Translations under genes and position numbers: made by a program
Part shown: positions 30,225-41,177 of the stretch, in pieces
How positions within the stretch are numbered: position 1 is the first letter of the stretch
Layout of the letters: every line of letters starts with the position of its first letter
NCBI RefSeq assembly: GCF_003952525.1
Contig: NZ_CP034451.1
Span: 3,658,001 to 3,722,000 of the forward strand
DNA length: 64,000 bases
Direction: 5' to 3'
DNA from: Mesorhizobium sp. M3A.F.Ca.ET.080.04.2.1
GTDB taxonomy: Bacteria; Pseudomonadota; Alphaproteobacteria; Rhizobiales; Rhizobiaceae
The notes under the pieces: generated by a model
The model's input: only the letters and a program-made list of their open reading frames with translations
Told to the model about the DNA's origin: nothing
Database searches by the model: none

Positions 30225-30286
30225 TTCGGAGGCTGCGGCTAATCCTGCATGTTCACGATCGCCTTGATAGGACGTTCGCGACTCAA

Positions 30287-31321
30287 TCACACCGCCGGCG
30301 GGTTGAGCCGGGCGAACCCCTCCTGACGGCGATACGCAAAATAAGGATAGGGCGCAGTTATCGCGCTCGCTTCATCGAGCGCCTCCATCTGTTCGGCGGT
30401 CAAGGTCCAGCCGACGGCGCCGAGGTTTTGCCGCAACTGCTCCTCGTTGCGGGCGCCGATGATCACCGACGATACGGTGGGCCGTTGTAAAAGCCAGTTG
30501 ATGGCGACCTGCGGCACGGTCTTGCCGGTCTCGGCGGCGACGGTCTCCAGCGCCTCGACCACGTCGAACAGCTGCTCGTCCTCGACTGGCGGGCCGAAGC
30601 TCGCGGTGTCATGCAGACGGCTCTGTTCCGGCAGCGGCTGGCCGCGGCGGATCTTACCGGTCAGCCGACCCCAACCAAGCGGACTCCAGACAAGCGCGCC
30701 GACACCCTGATCGATGCCGAGCGGCATCAGCTCCCATTCGTAGTCGCGCCCGACCAACGAGTAGTAGACCTGATGCGCGACATAGCGCGGATAGCCGTGC
30801 CTGTCGGCCAGGCCGAGCGATTTCATCACCTGCCAGCCGGAGAAGTTGGAGATGCCGACATAGCGCAGCTTGCCCGCGCGAACGAGGTCGTCAAGCGTCG
30901 ACAGCACTTCCTCGATCGGTGTCATCGCATCGAAGGCATGCAACTGGAGAAGATCGATATAGTCGGTGCCGAGGCGCTTCAGCGCATCCTCCACCGACCT
31001 GATCAATCGTGAGCGTGACGAGCCGTAATCGGCCGCTCCGTCGCCCATCGGCAGCGCGGTCTTGGTCGAGATCAGAACTGCGTCGCGGCGTCCCATGATC
31101 GCCTCGCCCAGCACTGTCTCCGAAGCGCCATTCGAATAGACGTCGGCCGTGTCGAAGAGGTTGACGCCCGCGTCGAGGCAGATGTCGACCAGCCTGCGCG
31201 CCTCCGTGGCGTCGGTGTTGCCCCAGGCGCCGAACAGCGGGCCGGAGCCGCCGAAGGTGCCGGCGCCAAAGGAAAGCGCCGGCACTTTCAGGCCCGAGGC
31301 GCCGAGACGTCGATATTCCAT
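30287..31321 (-). CDS. Aldo/keto reductase
   Basis: This is a 344-residue NADPH-dependent oxidoreductase with a TIM barrel. The catalytic tetrad is Asp57 and Tyr62 (FDTADVYSNG), Lys87 (STKTALP) and His128 (LQLHAFD). C-terminal cofactor motifs include VIIGARNEEQLRQNLGA. It belongs to the AKR group that contains YajO and related broad-range aldehyde/ketone reductases. The gene is divergent from a LysR regulator, a common pairing for inducible detoxification. A remnant of an MFS gene lies between the two. Confidence 0.93.
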   Translation of the reverse strand: MEYRRLGASGLKVPALSFGAGTFGGSGPLFGAWGNTDATEARRLVDICLDAGVNLFDTADVYSNGASETVLGEAIMGRRDAVLISTKTALPMGDGAADYGSSRSRLIRSVEDALKRLGTDYIDLLQLHAFDAMTPIEEVLSTLDDLVRAGKLRYVGISNFSGWQVMKSLGLADRHGYPRYVAHQVYYSLVGRDYEWELMPLGIDQGVGALVWSPLGWGRLTGKIRRGQPLPEQSRLHDTASFGPPVEDEQLFDVVEALETVAAETGKTVPQVAINWLLQRPTVSSVIIGARNEEQLRQNLGAVGWTLTAEQMEALDEASAITAPYPYFAYRRQEGFARLNPPAV

Positions 31322-31464
31322 GGTTCTGCTCCTTGTGATGTCGAAAGCGGATTGAAGTGTTCAGCACTGGATTGGCCGGTTCGCCGCGCGGCGGCGAGAT
31401 CGGCGAATTCGGTGACGCCGATGGCGAAGGCGCCGGGGGTGAGTGCATCGAAAGCAAGTGACAT
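31322..31464 (-). pseudogene. Remnant of an MFS transporter N-terminus
   Basis: From an ATG at 31464 the frame reads MSLAFDALTPGAFAIGVTEF and then turns into unrelated sequence just before the aldo/keto reductase start. GAFAIGxTEF is the first-helix signature of DHA1-family drug/sugar efflux proteins, where it is followed by VIMGLLP; here everything after TEF is lost. The simplest reading is an ancestral LysR / MFS / AKR cluster in which the transporter was deleted. Only about 20 residues support this. Confidence 0.4.
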
Positions 31465-31569
31465 GGCGCTGTCCGTTCGGTCGGGAGGGGCCGCTCCAGT
31501 CCCGCGCCCCGACCGCGAAGATCGTGATCCGCCAAGCTGTGAACCAGCCTTGCATCCGGCATATTTTCT

Positions 31570-31584
31570 GTGAAATAGATTCAC
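31570..31584. promoter_or_regulatory. Candidate LysR-type operator
   Basis: A perfect palindrome GTGAA-N5-TTCAC ends two bases before the ATG of the LysR gene. LysR-type regulators bind partly symmetrical AT-rich sites between divergent genes, and a site this close to the start fits autorepression. No second half-site toward the aldo/keto reductase was found by eye. Confidence 0.5.
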
Positions 31585-31586
31585 GA

Positions 31587-32492
31587 ATGGCGAGGCCAGA
31601 AATCAACCGTTCCGGCGAGATCGAAGTGTTCGTCCGCGTCGTCGAGACGGACAGTTTCTCGGCGGCGGCGCGGGCGCTGCGCATGACACCGTCGGCGGTG
31701 AGCAAGCTGATAGCGCGGCTGGAGGCACGGCTCGGCGCGCGGCTGGTCAGCCGTTCGACGCGCCGGCTGCAACTGACGCCGGAAGGGGCCGCTTTCCACG
31801 ACCGCGCCTTGCGCATCCTCGCCGATCTCGATGCCGCCGAGCGCGAGGCGGCTGCGGGCGCGGCGCCGCGCGGCAGGCTGAGGGTCAACGCCTATGTGCC
31901 TTTCGGGCAGCACCGGCTGATGCCGCTGCTGCCTCGTTTCCTCGAATGCTATCCCGAGATTTCGGTCGAGGCGATGCTGACCGACAGCGTCATCGACCTC
32001 ATGGAAGAGCGCGCCGATGTCGCCATCCGCGCCGGGCCGCTCAAAGAATCACGGCTGGTGGCGCGCAAGCTCGGCCAGAGCCGGATGGTGGTGGTCGCGG
32101 CGCCCGCCTATCTCGAGGCGCACGGCACGCCGCGCAACCCAGCCGATCTCAGCCGTCACAATCTGCTCGCCTTCGGCTTCGCCCGACATATCGATGGCAT
32201 GCCTTTCGTCGACCGGGATGGCGCATCGACCGTGGTCCCGATCGTCGGCAACACGGCGGTGAGCGACGGCGAAGCGATGCGGCTGACCGCGTTGGCGGGA
32301 GCGGGCATAGCGCGGCTGGCGCGTTGGCATGTCGAGCCAGATATCGCCGCCGGACGGCTTACGCCGCTGCTGGAAGAATTCAATCCTGGCGACGAGGAGC
32401 CGACGCATGCCGTCTATGTCGGCCAGGGTAAGCATCTGCCGGCGCGTGTCCGGGCCTTTCTGGACTTCCTCGCAGAAACTGTGCGCCTCTAA
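31587..32492 (+). CDS. LysR family transcriptional regulator
   Basis: This is a 301-residue LysR-type regulator from the ATG at 31587. The winged helix-turn-helix (residues 8-66) contains FSAAARALRMTPSAVSKLIA and ARLVSRSTRRLQLTPEG. The effector-binding domain (about 92-297) has the two-lobe pattern of the CrgA-like subgroup. It probably controls the divergent aldo/keto reductase and itself through the palindrome at 31570-31584. Confidence 0.93.
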   Translation: MARPEINRSGEIEVFVRVVETDSFSAAARALRMTPSAVSKLIARLEARLGARLVSRSTRRLQLTPEGAAFHDRALRILADLDAAEREAAAGAAPRGRLRVNAYVPFGQHRLMPLLPRFLECYPEISVEAMLTDSVIDLMEERADVAIRAGPLKESRLVARKLGQSRMVVVAAPAYLEAHGTPRNPADLSRHNLLAFGFARHIDGMPFVDRDGASTVVPIVGNTAVSDGEAMRLTALAGAGIARLARWHVEPDIAAGRLTPLLEEFNPGDEEPTHAVYVGQGKHLPARVRAFLDFLAETVRL

Positions 32493-32657
32493 TTCTTGCT
32501 TTTTGCAGCCACGGCAGAAGACCGCCATGCACTTCCGGAACTGCTGCAAGCAAAACCCAGTTGCGCAAGGACCACCGGCTTCCAACACGCCAGAACACGT
32601 GGGCGGTCGATGCCGGCGATGAGAGCGGCCAACTGGCGCAGCCGGTCCCCGCTGGCC

Positions 32658-33326
32658 TCACCGGCTGCCGAAGATCGCCGAGCCGACCCTGACGCTGGTC
32701 GCGCCGAAGGCGATCGCAATCTCGTAATCGCCGGACATGCCCATCGACAGTTTTTCCACGCCGGCCTCGCGGGCGAGCCTTTCCAGCAGCGCGAAATGCG
32801 GTCCCGGGTTCTCTTCGGCCGGCGGAATGCACATCAGCCCTTCCACGGCAAGCCCATGGACGTCGCGGCAGCGCTCGACGAAACGAACCGCCTCGCGCGG
32901 CTCGATCCCTGCCTTTTGCGGCTCCGAGCCGGTGTTGACCTGAACGTAGAGTCTTGGCGCCCGGTCCTGCCTGGCGATCTCCTTGGCGAGTTCGGCGGCG
33001 ATCTTCTCGCGATCGACCGTCTCGATGACGTCGAAGAGGGCGACCGCTTCCCTGGCCTTGTTGGACTGCAGCGGGCCAATGAGATGCAGCTCGATGTCGG
33101 GAAAAGCGTCCCTAAGAGCCGGCCATTTGGCCTGCGCCTCCTGCACGCGGTTCTCGCCGAAGACGCGCTGGCCGGCGTCGATCACTGGGCGAATGTCTTC
33201 GGCCGCGAAGGTCTTGGACACCGCGACGAGCGTCACGGCGCCGGGCTCGCGTTTTGCCTCGCGCTCGGCATTTGCGATCCTTGCCTTGACCGCGAGAAGC
33301 TGTTCGACGACGCTCGTCATGCCCAT
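32658..33326 (-). CDS. YggS family pyridoxal phosphate homeostasis protein
   Basis: This is a 222-residue PLP-binding protein of the YggS/PROSC family: a single TIM-barrel domain like the N-terminal half of alanine racemase. The cofactor Lys is in LVAVSKTF (about residue 36), the phosphate-binding segment SMGMSGDYEIAI and the GSAIFGSR end are standard. It has no known catalytic activity and buffers free PLP. It is divergent from leuS. Confidence 0.94.
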   Translation of the reverse strand: MGMTSVVEQLLAVKARIANAEREAKREPGAVTLVAVSKTFAAEDIRPVIDAGQRVFGENRVQEAQAKWPALRDAFPDIELHLIGPLQSNKAREAVALFDVIETVDREKIAAELAKEIARQDRAPRLYVQVNTGSEPQKAGIEPREAVRFVERCRDVHGLAVEGLMCIPPAEENPGPHFALLERLAREAGVEKLSMGMSGDYEIAIAFGATSVRVGSAIFGSR

Positions 33327-33468
33327 ATCCTGCCCATAGTTTTAGCGTCCACGCCGGCTCGCCGCAGTTGACGGGTCCGGCAATCCATGGTGAACACCGC
33401 GACGACATTTTCTCGGGCTGCCGGCCTTGTCCGGCGCCGCGTAGCTGCTTTTAAGTGAAAAACATCCG

Positions 33469-36079
<2,611 letters not shown>

Positions 36080-36093
<14 letters not shown>

Positions 36094-36652
36094 GACGGAA
36101 GTGACGCGTTGGCTGAGCCGCATGGCGCTTTGCGGTCTGGTCGCCTCGACCGCCCTGGTCTCGGCCTGCACGGTGCGGCCGCTCTACTCCAACGCGCCCC
36201 TGGTCGCGGGTTCGGACGCCGGCACGGCCTCGGCGCTGTCGTCGATCGCGATCAAGCCGGTCAGCACGCGCTATGCCCAGCAGGTGCGCAACTACCTGAT
36301 CTTCGCCTTCGGCCAGAACGCCAACGAGCCGTCGAACCCGGTCTACACGCTCGATCTCGGCGTCAGCGAACTGGTCGAGTCGGCCGCATTGGTGCAGGTT
36401 CAGACCGACGAGGACGAGCCGACGGCCGGCACAGTGACGCTGACCGCCAACTATGTGCTGAGGGACACGGCGACCAATACGGTGATCTCGGTCGGCAAAC
36501 GTTCGATCCCGTCTTCCTTCGACAGGCCGCGCCAGGAGTATGCGGCCTACCGGGCGCAGATCGACGCCGAGAACCGCGCCGCGCGCGAACTTGCCGATCT
36601 TTTGCGCCTGGCCATTGCCCAGGATCTGATCAGGCACGGCAAGAAAGCCTAG
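36080..36652 (+). CDS. lptE: LPS assembly lipoprotein LptE
   Basis: This is a 190-residue lipoprotein. The signal peptide (about 13-30) ends in the lipobox VSAC, giving an acylated Cys directed to the outer membrane. The mature part ([14 protein letters not shown], then a strand-rich region) matches the alphaproteobacterial LptE/RlpB family, which plugs the LptD barrel during lipopolysaccharide insertion. It overlaps leuS by 14 bases. In many relatives holA follows; here a long palindrome and a terminator follow instead. Confidence 0.87.
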
Positions 36653-36688
36653 TTCTTCGCCCGGGATTGGCCGAAGCTTCTCCAACCT

Positions 36689-36868
36689 CGTCATCCCAGG
36701 GCGAAGCAGCCGCGAAGCGGCGTCGCGGAGACCCTGGGATCCATTCCGTGACCTTGATCGAAGAATGCAGCGGAGCAGAATTTCTGCACCCCTGCAGCTC
36801 CTTTGTAACGGAATGGATCCTCGGGTCTACGCGGTACGCTTCGCTTCCCGCTCAGCCCAAGGATGACG
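36689..36868. repeat. Long palindromic repeat, copy 2 (CGTCATCC element)
   Basis: Outer arms CGTCATCC (36689-36696) and GGATGACG (36861-36868), with inner arms GGATCCATTCCGTGAC and GTAACGGAATGGATCC, have the same architecture as the copy at 30.1 kb with diverged loops. It lies between lptE and the fsa gene. Confidence 0.85.
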
Positions 36869-36920
36869 ATCGCGATGGCGGTTCCGGTCGATCGCCAAGG
36901 GATGGCACTCTGCCAAGAAA

Positions 36921-36946
36921 AAGGCCGGGTGCCCGGCCTTTTTTTT
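36921..36946. terminator. Intrinsic terminator between lptE and fsa
   Basis: AAGGCCGGG pairs with CCCGGCCTT around a two-base loop, followed by eight T in total on the plus strand and preceded by five A. It can therefore serve both the leuS-lptE transcript and the convergent fsa transcript. Confidence 0.9.
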
Positions 36947-36963
36947 ACCTGGGAAAGATGAGA

Positions 36964-37620
36964 TCAGCCGATCTTCTGGCCGGTCTTGGCCCAGTCGGCG
37001 ATGAAGGCGGCAAGTCCCTTGTCGGTCAAGGGATGGCTGACCAGCGCTCTCAGCGTCGCCGGCGGCGCGGTGATCACATCGGCGCCGATGAGCGCCGCCT
37101 GCTTGACGTGGTTCACCGTGCGCACCGAAGCGGTCAGGATCTCGGTCTTGAAGTCGTAGTTGTCATAGATGGTGCGGATCTCGGAGATCAGCTCCATGCC
37201 GTCCGAACCGGTGTCGTCGATGCGGCCGACGAAAGGCGAGATGAAGGAGGCGCCGGCCTTGGCGGCGAGCAGCGCCTGATTGGCCGAGAAGCATAGCGTC
37301 ACATTGACCATGCGGTTCATCTCGGTGCGGATGGTCTTGCAGGCTTTCAGCCCGTCCAGCGTCAGCGGCACCTTGATGGCGACATTCGGCGCGATCTTGG
37401 CCAGCACCTCGGCCTCGGCCATCATGTCCTTGAACTCGGTCGCCACGACCTCGGCCGAGACCGGGCCTTCGACGATGTCGCAGATCTGCTTGGTGACTTC
37501 GGAAATCTTGCCGCCCGATTTCAGGATCAGCGAAGGGTTGGTGGTGACGCCATCGACCAGACCCAGATCGTGCAGCTCCTTGATTTCCTTGATGTCAGCG
37601 GTATCGACAAAAAACTTCAT
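36964..37620 (-). CDS. fsa: Transaldolase-like fructose-6-phosphate aldolase
   Basis: This is a 218-residue single-domain transaldolase of the TalC/FSA subfamily starting [16 protein letters not shown] (AGGAG upstream; the frame extends to 37659 without a site). The Schiff-base Lys is Lys83 in AIKVPLT. The short length separates it from classical transaldolase. It either cleaves fructose 6-phosphate or serves as pentose-phosphate transaldolase. It is divergent from priA with about 90 bases between. Confidence 0.93.
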   Translation of the reverse strand: MKFFVDTADIKEIKELHDLGLVDGVTTNPSLILKSGGKISEVTKQICDIVEGPVSAEVVATEFKDMMAEAEVLAKIAPNVAIKVPLTLDGLKACKTIRTEMNRMVNVTLCFSANQALLAAKAGASFISPFVGRIDDTGSDGMELISEIRTIYDNYDFKTEILTASVRTVNHVKQAALIGADVITAPPATLRALVSHPLTDKGLAAFIADWAKTGQKIG

Positions 37621-37711
37621 GGCGGTCTCCTTGGAGATTTCCAGGTGCCTAACAGGCACGTTCGGGGGTCACCCTTTGCTCTAGACCAAAGTCGGGGCAA
37701 GGTCACGCCTG

Positions 37712-39895
37712 ATGATGGAAGATTCGCCTTTTGTAGCGGCCGCACCCGTGCTGGTGCCGATGCCGGCCGAACGGCCCTACACCTATGCCGTGCCGGCCGG
37801 CATGCGCGTGGTGCCGGGTTCGATCGTGCGCGTGCCGCTGGGGCCCAGGCAGGTGGCGGGCATCGTCTGGGACGCCGTCGTCGAGACCGTCGATGCGAAG
37901 AAGTTGCGGCCGATCGAGGAAGTCTTCGACTGTCCGCCGATCGACAAGGGCATGCGCCGTTTCGTCGACTGGATCGCGCAATACACGCTGTCGGCCCCCG
38001 GCATGGTGGCGCGCATGCTGCTGAGGGCGCCTGAAGCCTTCGATCCGGAGCCCTGGATCGAAGGGCTGCAGCGCACCTTGGCCCAACCCGACCGCCTGAC
38101 CGACGCCCGTCGGCGGGTGCTGGAGACGGCCGAAGGCGGACTTGCCTGGACGCGCTCGGGGCTGGCGCATGCGGCGGGCGTCTCCTCGACCGTCATCGAC
38201 GGCTTGAGAGCGCAAGGCGTGTTCGAGACAGTGATGATCCCGCCGCGACCGGTGGTGGCGGCGCCCGATCCCTGCCATGCCGTGCCGGCGCTTATGCCGG
38301 ACCAGAAGGCCGCCGCCGAGAAGCTGCGCGCGGCGATCGCGGCCGATGCCTTCAACGTCACCCTGCTCGACGGCGTCACCGGCTCGGGCAAGACGGAAGT
38401 CTATTTCGAGGCGGTGGCCGCAGCCCTCGGCAAGGACAAGCAGGTGCTGATCCTCTTGCCGGAAATCGCGCTGACGCATGCCTTCCTCGAACGCTTCCAG
38501 GACCGCTTCGGCGCCAAGCCGGCGGAATGGCATTCCGACCTGCCGCCGAGGATGCGCGAACGCGTCTGGCGGCAGGTGGCGGAAGGCGGCGTGCGCGTCG
38601 TCGCCGGAGCGCGCTCGGCGCTGTTCCTGCCGTTCAAGCAGCTCGGCCTGATCGTCGTCGACGAGGAGCACGACCCGGCCTACAAGCAGGAGGACCGCGT
38701 CTTCTACAATGCCCGCGACATGGCGGTGGTGCGCGGGCATATCAGCGGCTTTCCGGTGGTGCTTGCCTCTGCCACGCCATCGGTCGAGAGCCGCGTCAAT
38801 GCCAGTCAGGGCCGCTACAGCAGGGCGGTGCTGTCGGCGCGCTTCGCCGAGGCAGCGCTCCCCGACCTGAAGTCGATCGACATGCGGCGTGCGCCTCCGG
38901 CGCGCGGCGGCTTCCTGTCGCCGATCCTGCTGGGACACATGCAGCGCACGCTGGAGAGACAAGAACAGTCGCTGCTCTTCCTCAACCGGCGCGGCTATGC
39001 GCCGCTGACGCTTTGCCGCGGCTGCGGCCATCGCTTCGGCTGCCCGGTCTGCTCGGCCTGGCTGGTCGAGCACCGCTTTCGCGGCCAGCTCGTCTGCCAT
39101 CACTGCGGCCACAATGAGCGGCGGCCCGAAGCCTGCCCCGAATGCGGCACGCTCGATCATCTGGTCGCCTGCGGGCCGGGCGTGGAGCGCATCGCCGAAG
39201 AAGTTGTGGCGCATTTTCCCGAGGCGCGAACTATCGTGCTTTCGTCAGACCTTCTGGGCGGCGTGCGCCGGCTGCGGCTCGAGCTGGAGGCGGTCGCCAA
39301 TGGCGAGGCCGACATCGTCATCGGCACCCAACTCGTCGCCAAGGGACATAATTTTCCGGGCATGACGCTGGTCGGCGTGGTCGACGCCGATCTCGGCCTC
39401 GCCAACGGCGACCCGCGCGCCGCCGAGCGCACCTTCCAGTTGCTCAGCCAGGTGACGGGGCGCGCCGGCCGCACCGGCAAGAAGAGCCTCGGCCTGCTGC
39501 AGACTTACCAGCCGGACCATCCGGTGATGCGGGCCATCGTCTCCGGCGATTCGGAAGCATTCTACGAGCGCGAGATCGCCGAGCGCGAGCGGGCGGCATT
39601 GCCGCCGTTCGGACGTCTGGCCGGCATCATCGTCAGCGCGGCGACTCGGGGTGAAGCCGAAACCCATGCGCGTGGCCTGAGGCGCGCGGCGCCCCAAGCC
39701 TCCGATCTCTTCGTGCTCGGGCCGGCCGAGGCGCCGCTGTCGCTGATCGGCGGCCGTCACCGCTTCCGTCTGCTCGTTCAAGGCGAGCGGCGCGCGGACA
39801 TGCAGGGCTTCATACGCGCCATGCTGGCGGAAGGGCCGAAGGTGAGGGGCTCGGTGAGGGTGCAGGTCGATATCGACCCGCAAAGTTTTCTGTGA
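37712..39895 (+). CDS. priA: Primosomal protein N' (replication restart helicase PriA)
   Basis: This is a 727-residue superfamily 2 helicase. The N-terminal DNA-binding domain (about 1-110) starts VAAAPVLVPMPAERPYTYAV. The motor has Walker A GVTGSGKT (221-228), DEEH, and SATPS. A zinc-binding insert with four Cys pairs (CRGCGHRFGCPVC, CHHCG, CPECG) sits between the lobes. The second lobe has VIGTQLVAKGHNFPG and the QVTGRAGR motif VI. It reloads replisomes at stalled forks. In other Rhizobiales priA lies close to the atp operon; here three unrelated genes lie between. Confidence 0.97.
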   Translation: MMEDSPFVAAAPVLVPMPAERPYTYAVPAGMRVVPGSIVRVPLGPRQVAGIVWDAVVETVDAKKLRPIEEVFDCPPIDKGMRRFVDWIAQYTLSAPGMVARMLLRAPEAFDPEPWIEGLQRTLAQPDRLTDARRRVLETAEGGLAWTRSGLAHAAGVSSTVIDGLRAQGVFETVMIPPRPVVAAPDPCHAVPALMPDQKAAAEKLRAAIAADAFNVTLLDGVTGSGKTEVYFEAVAAALGKDKQVLILLPEIALTHAFLERFQDRFGAKPAEWHSDLPPRMRERVWRQVAEGGVRVVAGARSALFLPFKQLGLIVVDEEHDPAYKQEDRVFYNARDMAVVRGHISGFPVVLASATPSVESRVNASQGRYSRAVLSARFAEAALPDLKSIDMRRAPPARGGFLSPILLGHMQRTLERQEQSLLFLNRRGYAPLTLCRGCGHRFGCPVCSAWLVEHRFRGQLVCHHCGHNERRPEACPECGTLDHLVACGPGVERIAEEVVAHFPEARTIVLSSDLLGGVRRLRLELEAVANGEADIVIGTQLVAKGHNFPGMTLVGVVDADLGLANGDPRAAERTFQLLSQVTGRAGRTGKKSLGLLQTYQPDHPVMRAIVSGDSEAFYEREIAERERAALPPFGRLAGIIVSAATRGEAETHARGLRRAAPQASDLFVLGPAEAPLSLIGGRHRFRLLVQGERRADMQGFIRAMLAEGPKVRGSVRVQVDIDPQSFL

Positions 39896-39920
39896 CACCA
39901 ATTGCGCCGCGGAGTGTCTC

Positions 39921-40634
39921 ATGATGAAGACCGTTTCCATGAAAACCCTCGGCCTGCTCGGCGGCATGAGCTGGGAATCGACAGCAATCTACTATCGCCT
40001 GCTGAACGAAATCGTGCGCGAGCGCCTCGGCGGGCTGCATTCGGCGAAGCTCTTGTTGTGGTCGTTCGATTTCGCCGAGATCGCAGAGCGGCAGCATGCG
40101 GGCGATTGGGAAGGCGCAGGCGCCCTTCTGACGGAAGCCGCACGCGGGCTGCAGGCGGCCGGGGCTCAGGGCTTGGTGATCTGCACCAACACCATGCACA
40201 AGCTCGCCGACACGGTGCAGGCGGCCGTAACGATCCCGCTGATCCATATCGCCGACGCTACGGCTCGGGCCGTTGTCGATGCGGGTGTGAAGCGCCCCGC
40301 GCTGCTCGCGACACGCTTCACCATGGAGCAGGATTTTTATAAGGGACGGCTGGCAGACCGGTATGGCCTGCAGCCGGTGGTGCCGGGTCAGGCGGGCCGC
40401 GACCTGGTGCACAGGGTGATCTATGACGAGCTTTGCCAAGGCGTCGTGAGCAGCGGTTCGAAAGCGGCCTATGTCGAGGAAGTCGCCCGCATGCGGCGCG
40501 ATGACAAAATCGACGGCCTCATCATGGGCTGCACCGAGATCACCATGCTGATCGCCCAGGATGATTTCGACATCCCGGTTTTCGACACAACGCGCATCCA
40601 TGCCGAGGCCGCGGTCGAATTCGCGCTCGGCTAA
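39921..40634 (+). CDS. Aspartate/glutamate racemase family protein
   Basis: This is a 237-residue PLP-independent racemase. It has the glycine-rich start MKTLGLLGGMSWEST and the two catalytic cysteines, Cys88 in ICTNTMHK and Cys204 in IMGCTEITML, which act as the base pair for proton exchange. It is closest in pattern to the RacX/YgeA broad-specificity group. It begins 25 bases after priA on the same strand, so it may be read from the priA transcript. Confidence 0.9.
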   Translation: MMKTVSMKTLGLLGGMSWESTAIYYRLLNEIVRERLGGLHSAKLLLWSFDFAEIAERQHAGDWEGAGALLTEAARGLQAAGAQGLVICTNTMHKLADTVQAAVTIPLIHIADATARAVVDAGVKRPALLATRFTMEQDFYKGRLADRYGLQPVVPGQAGRDLVHRVIYDELCQGVVSSGSKAAYVEEVARMRRDDKIDGLIMGCTEITMLIAQDDFDIPVFDTTRIHAEAAVEFALG

Positions 40635-40771
40635 TGCGTGCCGCCCAGCGTGCGGCGGCTCTCGGCGCCGGCGCCTTCCGGGCGCCGGCCCGCAATTAGC
40701 CGGGCATCTGGCGCGGTGGTTTTCCTTCGCTAGAATGGCGGTGATTCAGGCCGATATCGAAGGGGGACACA

Positions 40772-41167
40772 ATGGAATTCGCTTTTCCATGGCCGGCAAG
40801 CCAGGGCGAGTGGCTGGCCTGGTCGAGCGCCGTCGCGACCCTGCTCATCGGCCTGATGCTGTTCCTGGCGCCGAACCTTGCTTTCCGCATCCTGCGTCTG
40901 CAGGCCAAGCCGGAGAAGGCGGCAGCCATCGCCGAAGGACGGGGCCGCATGTCGGGCTTCTATCTCGGCGTCAGCCTGTGCTGCATTCTGCTGGCGCAGC
41001 CGTTGCTCTACATGGCGCTCGGCTTCTCCTGGCTGTTCACCGCTTTCGGCCGGCTGCTGTCGATGATGTCGGACAGTGCCAACACGCCGTTCAACTGGGC
41101 GTCCATCGTCGTGGAACTGGCGCTGGCGGCCCTGCCGCTCGCCTTCGCCTTCGGCTTCGTGCCTTGA
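40772..41167 (+). CDS. Four-helix membrane protein of unknown function
   Basis: This is a 131-residue hydrophobic protein with GGGGGACACA before the ATG. Predicted membrane segments are at about 14-36, 64-84, 86-102 and 106-130, with a basic cytoplasmic loop (RLQAKPEKAAAIAEGRGRM) after the first. It resembles the DUF4345-type small membrane proteins in layout, but I am not certain of the family. It converges with the acyltransferase gene ten bases later. Confidence 0.7.
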   Translation: MEFAFPWPASQGEWLAWSSAVATLLIGLMLFLAPNLAFRILRLQAKPEKAAAIAEGRGRMSGFYLGVSLCCILLAQPLLYMALGFSWLFTAFGRLLSMMSDSANTPFNWASIVVELALAALPLAFAFGFVP

Positions 41168-41177
41168 CCGGTTTCGT

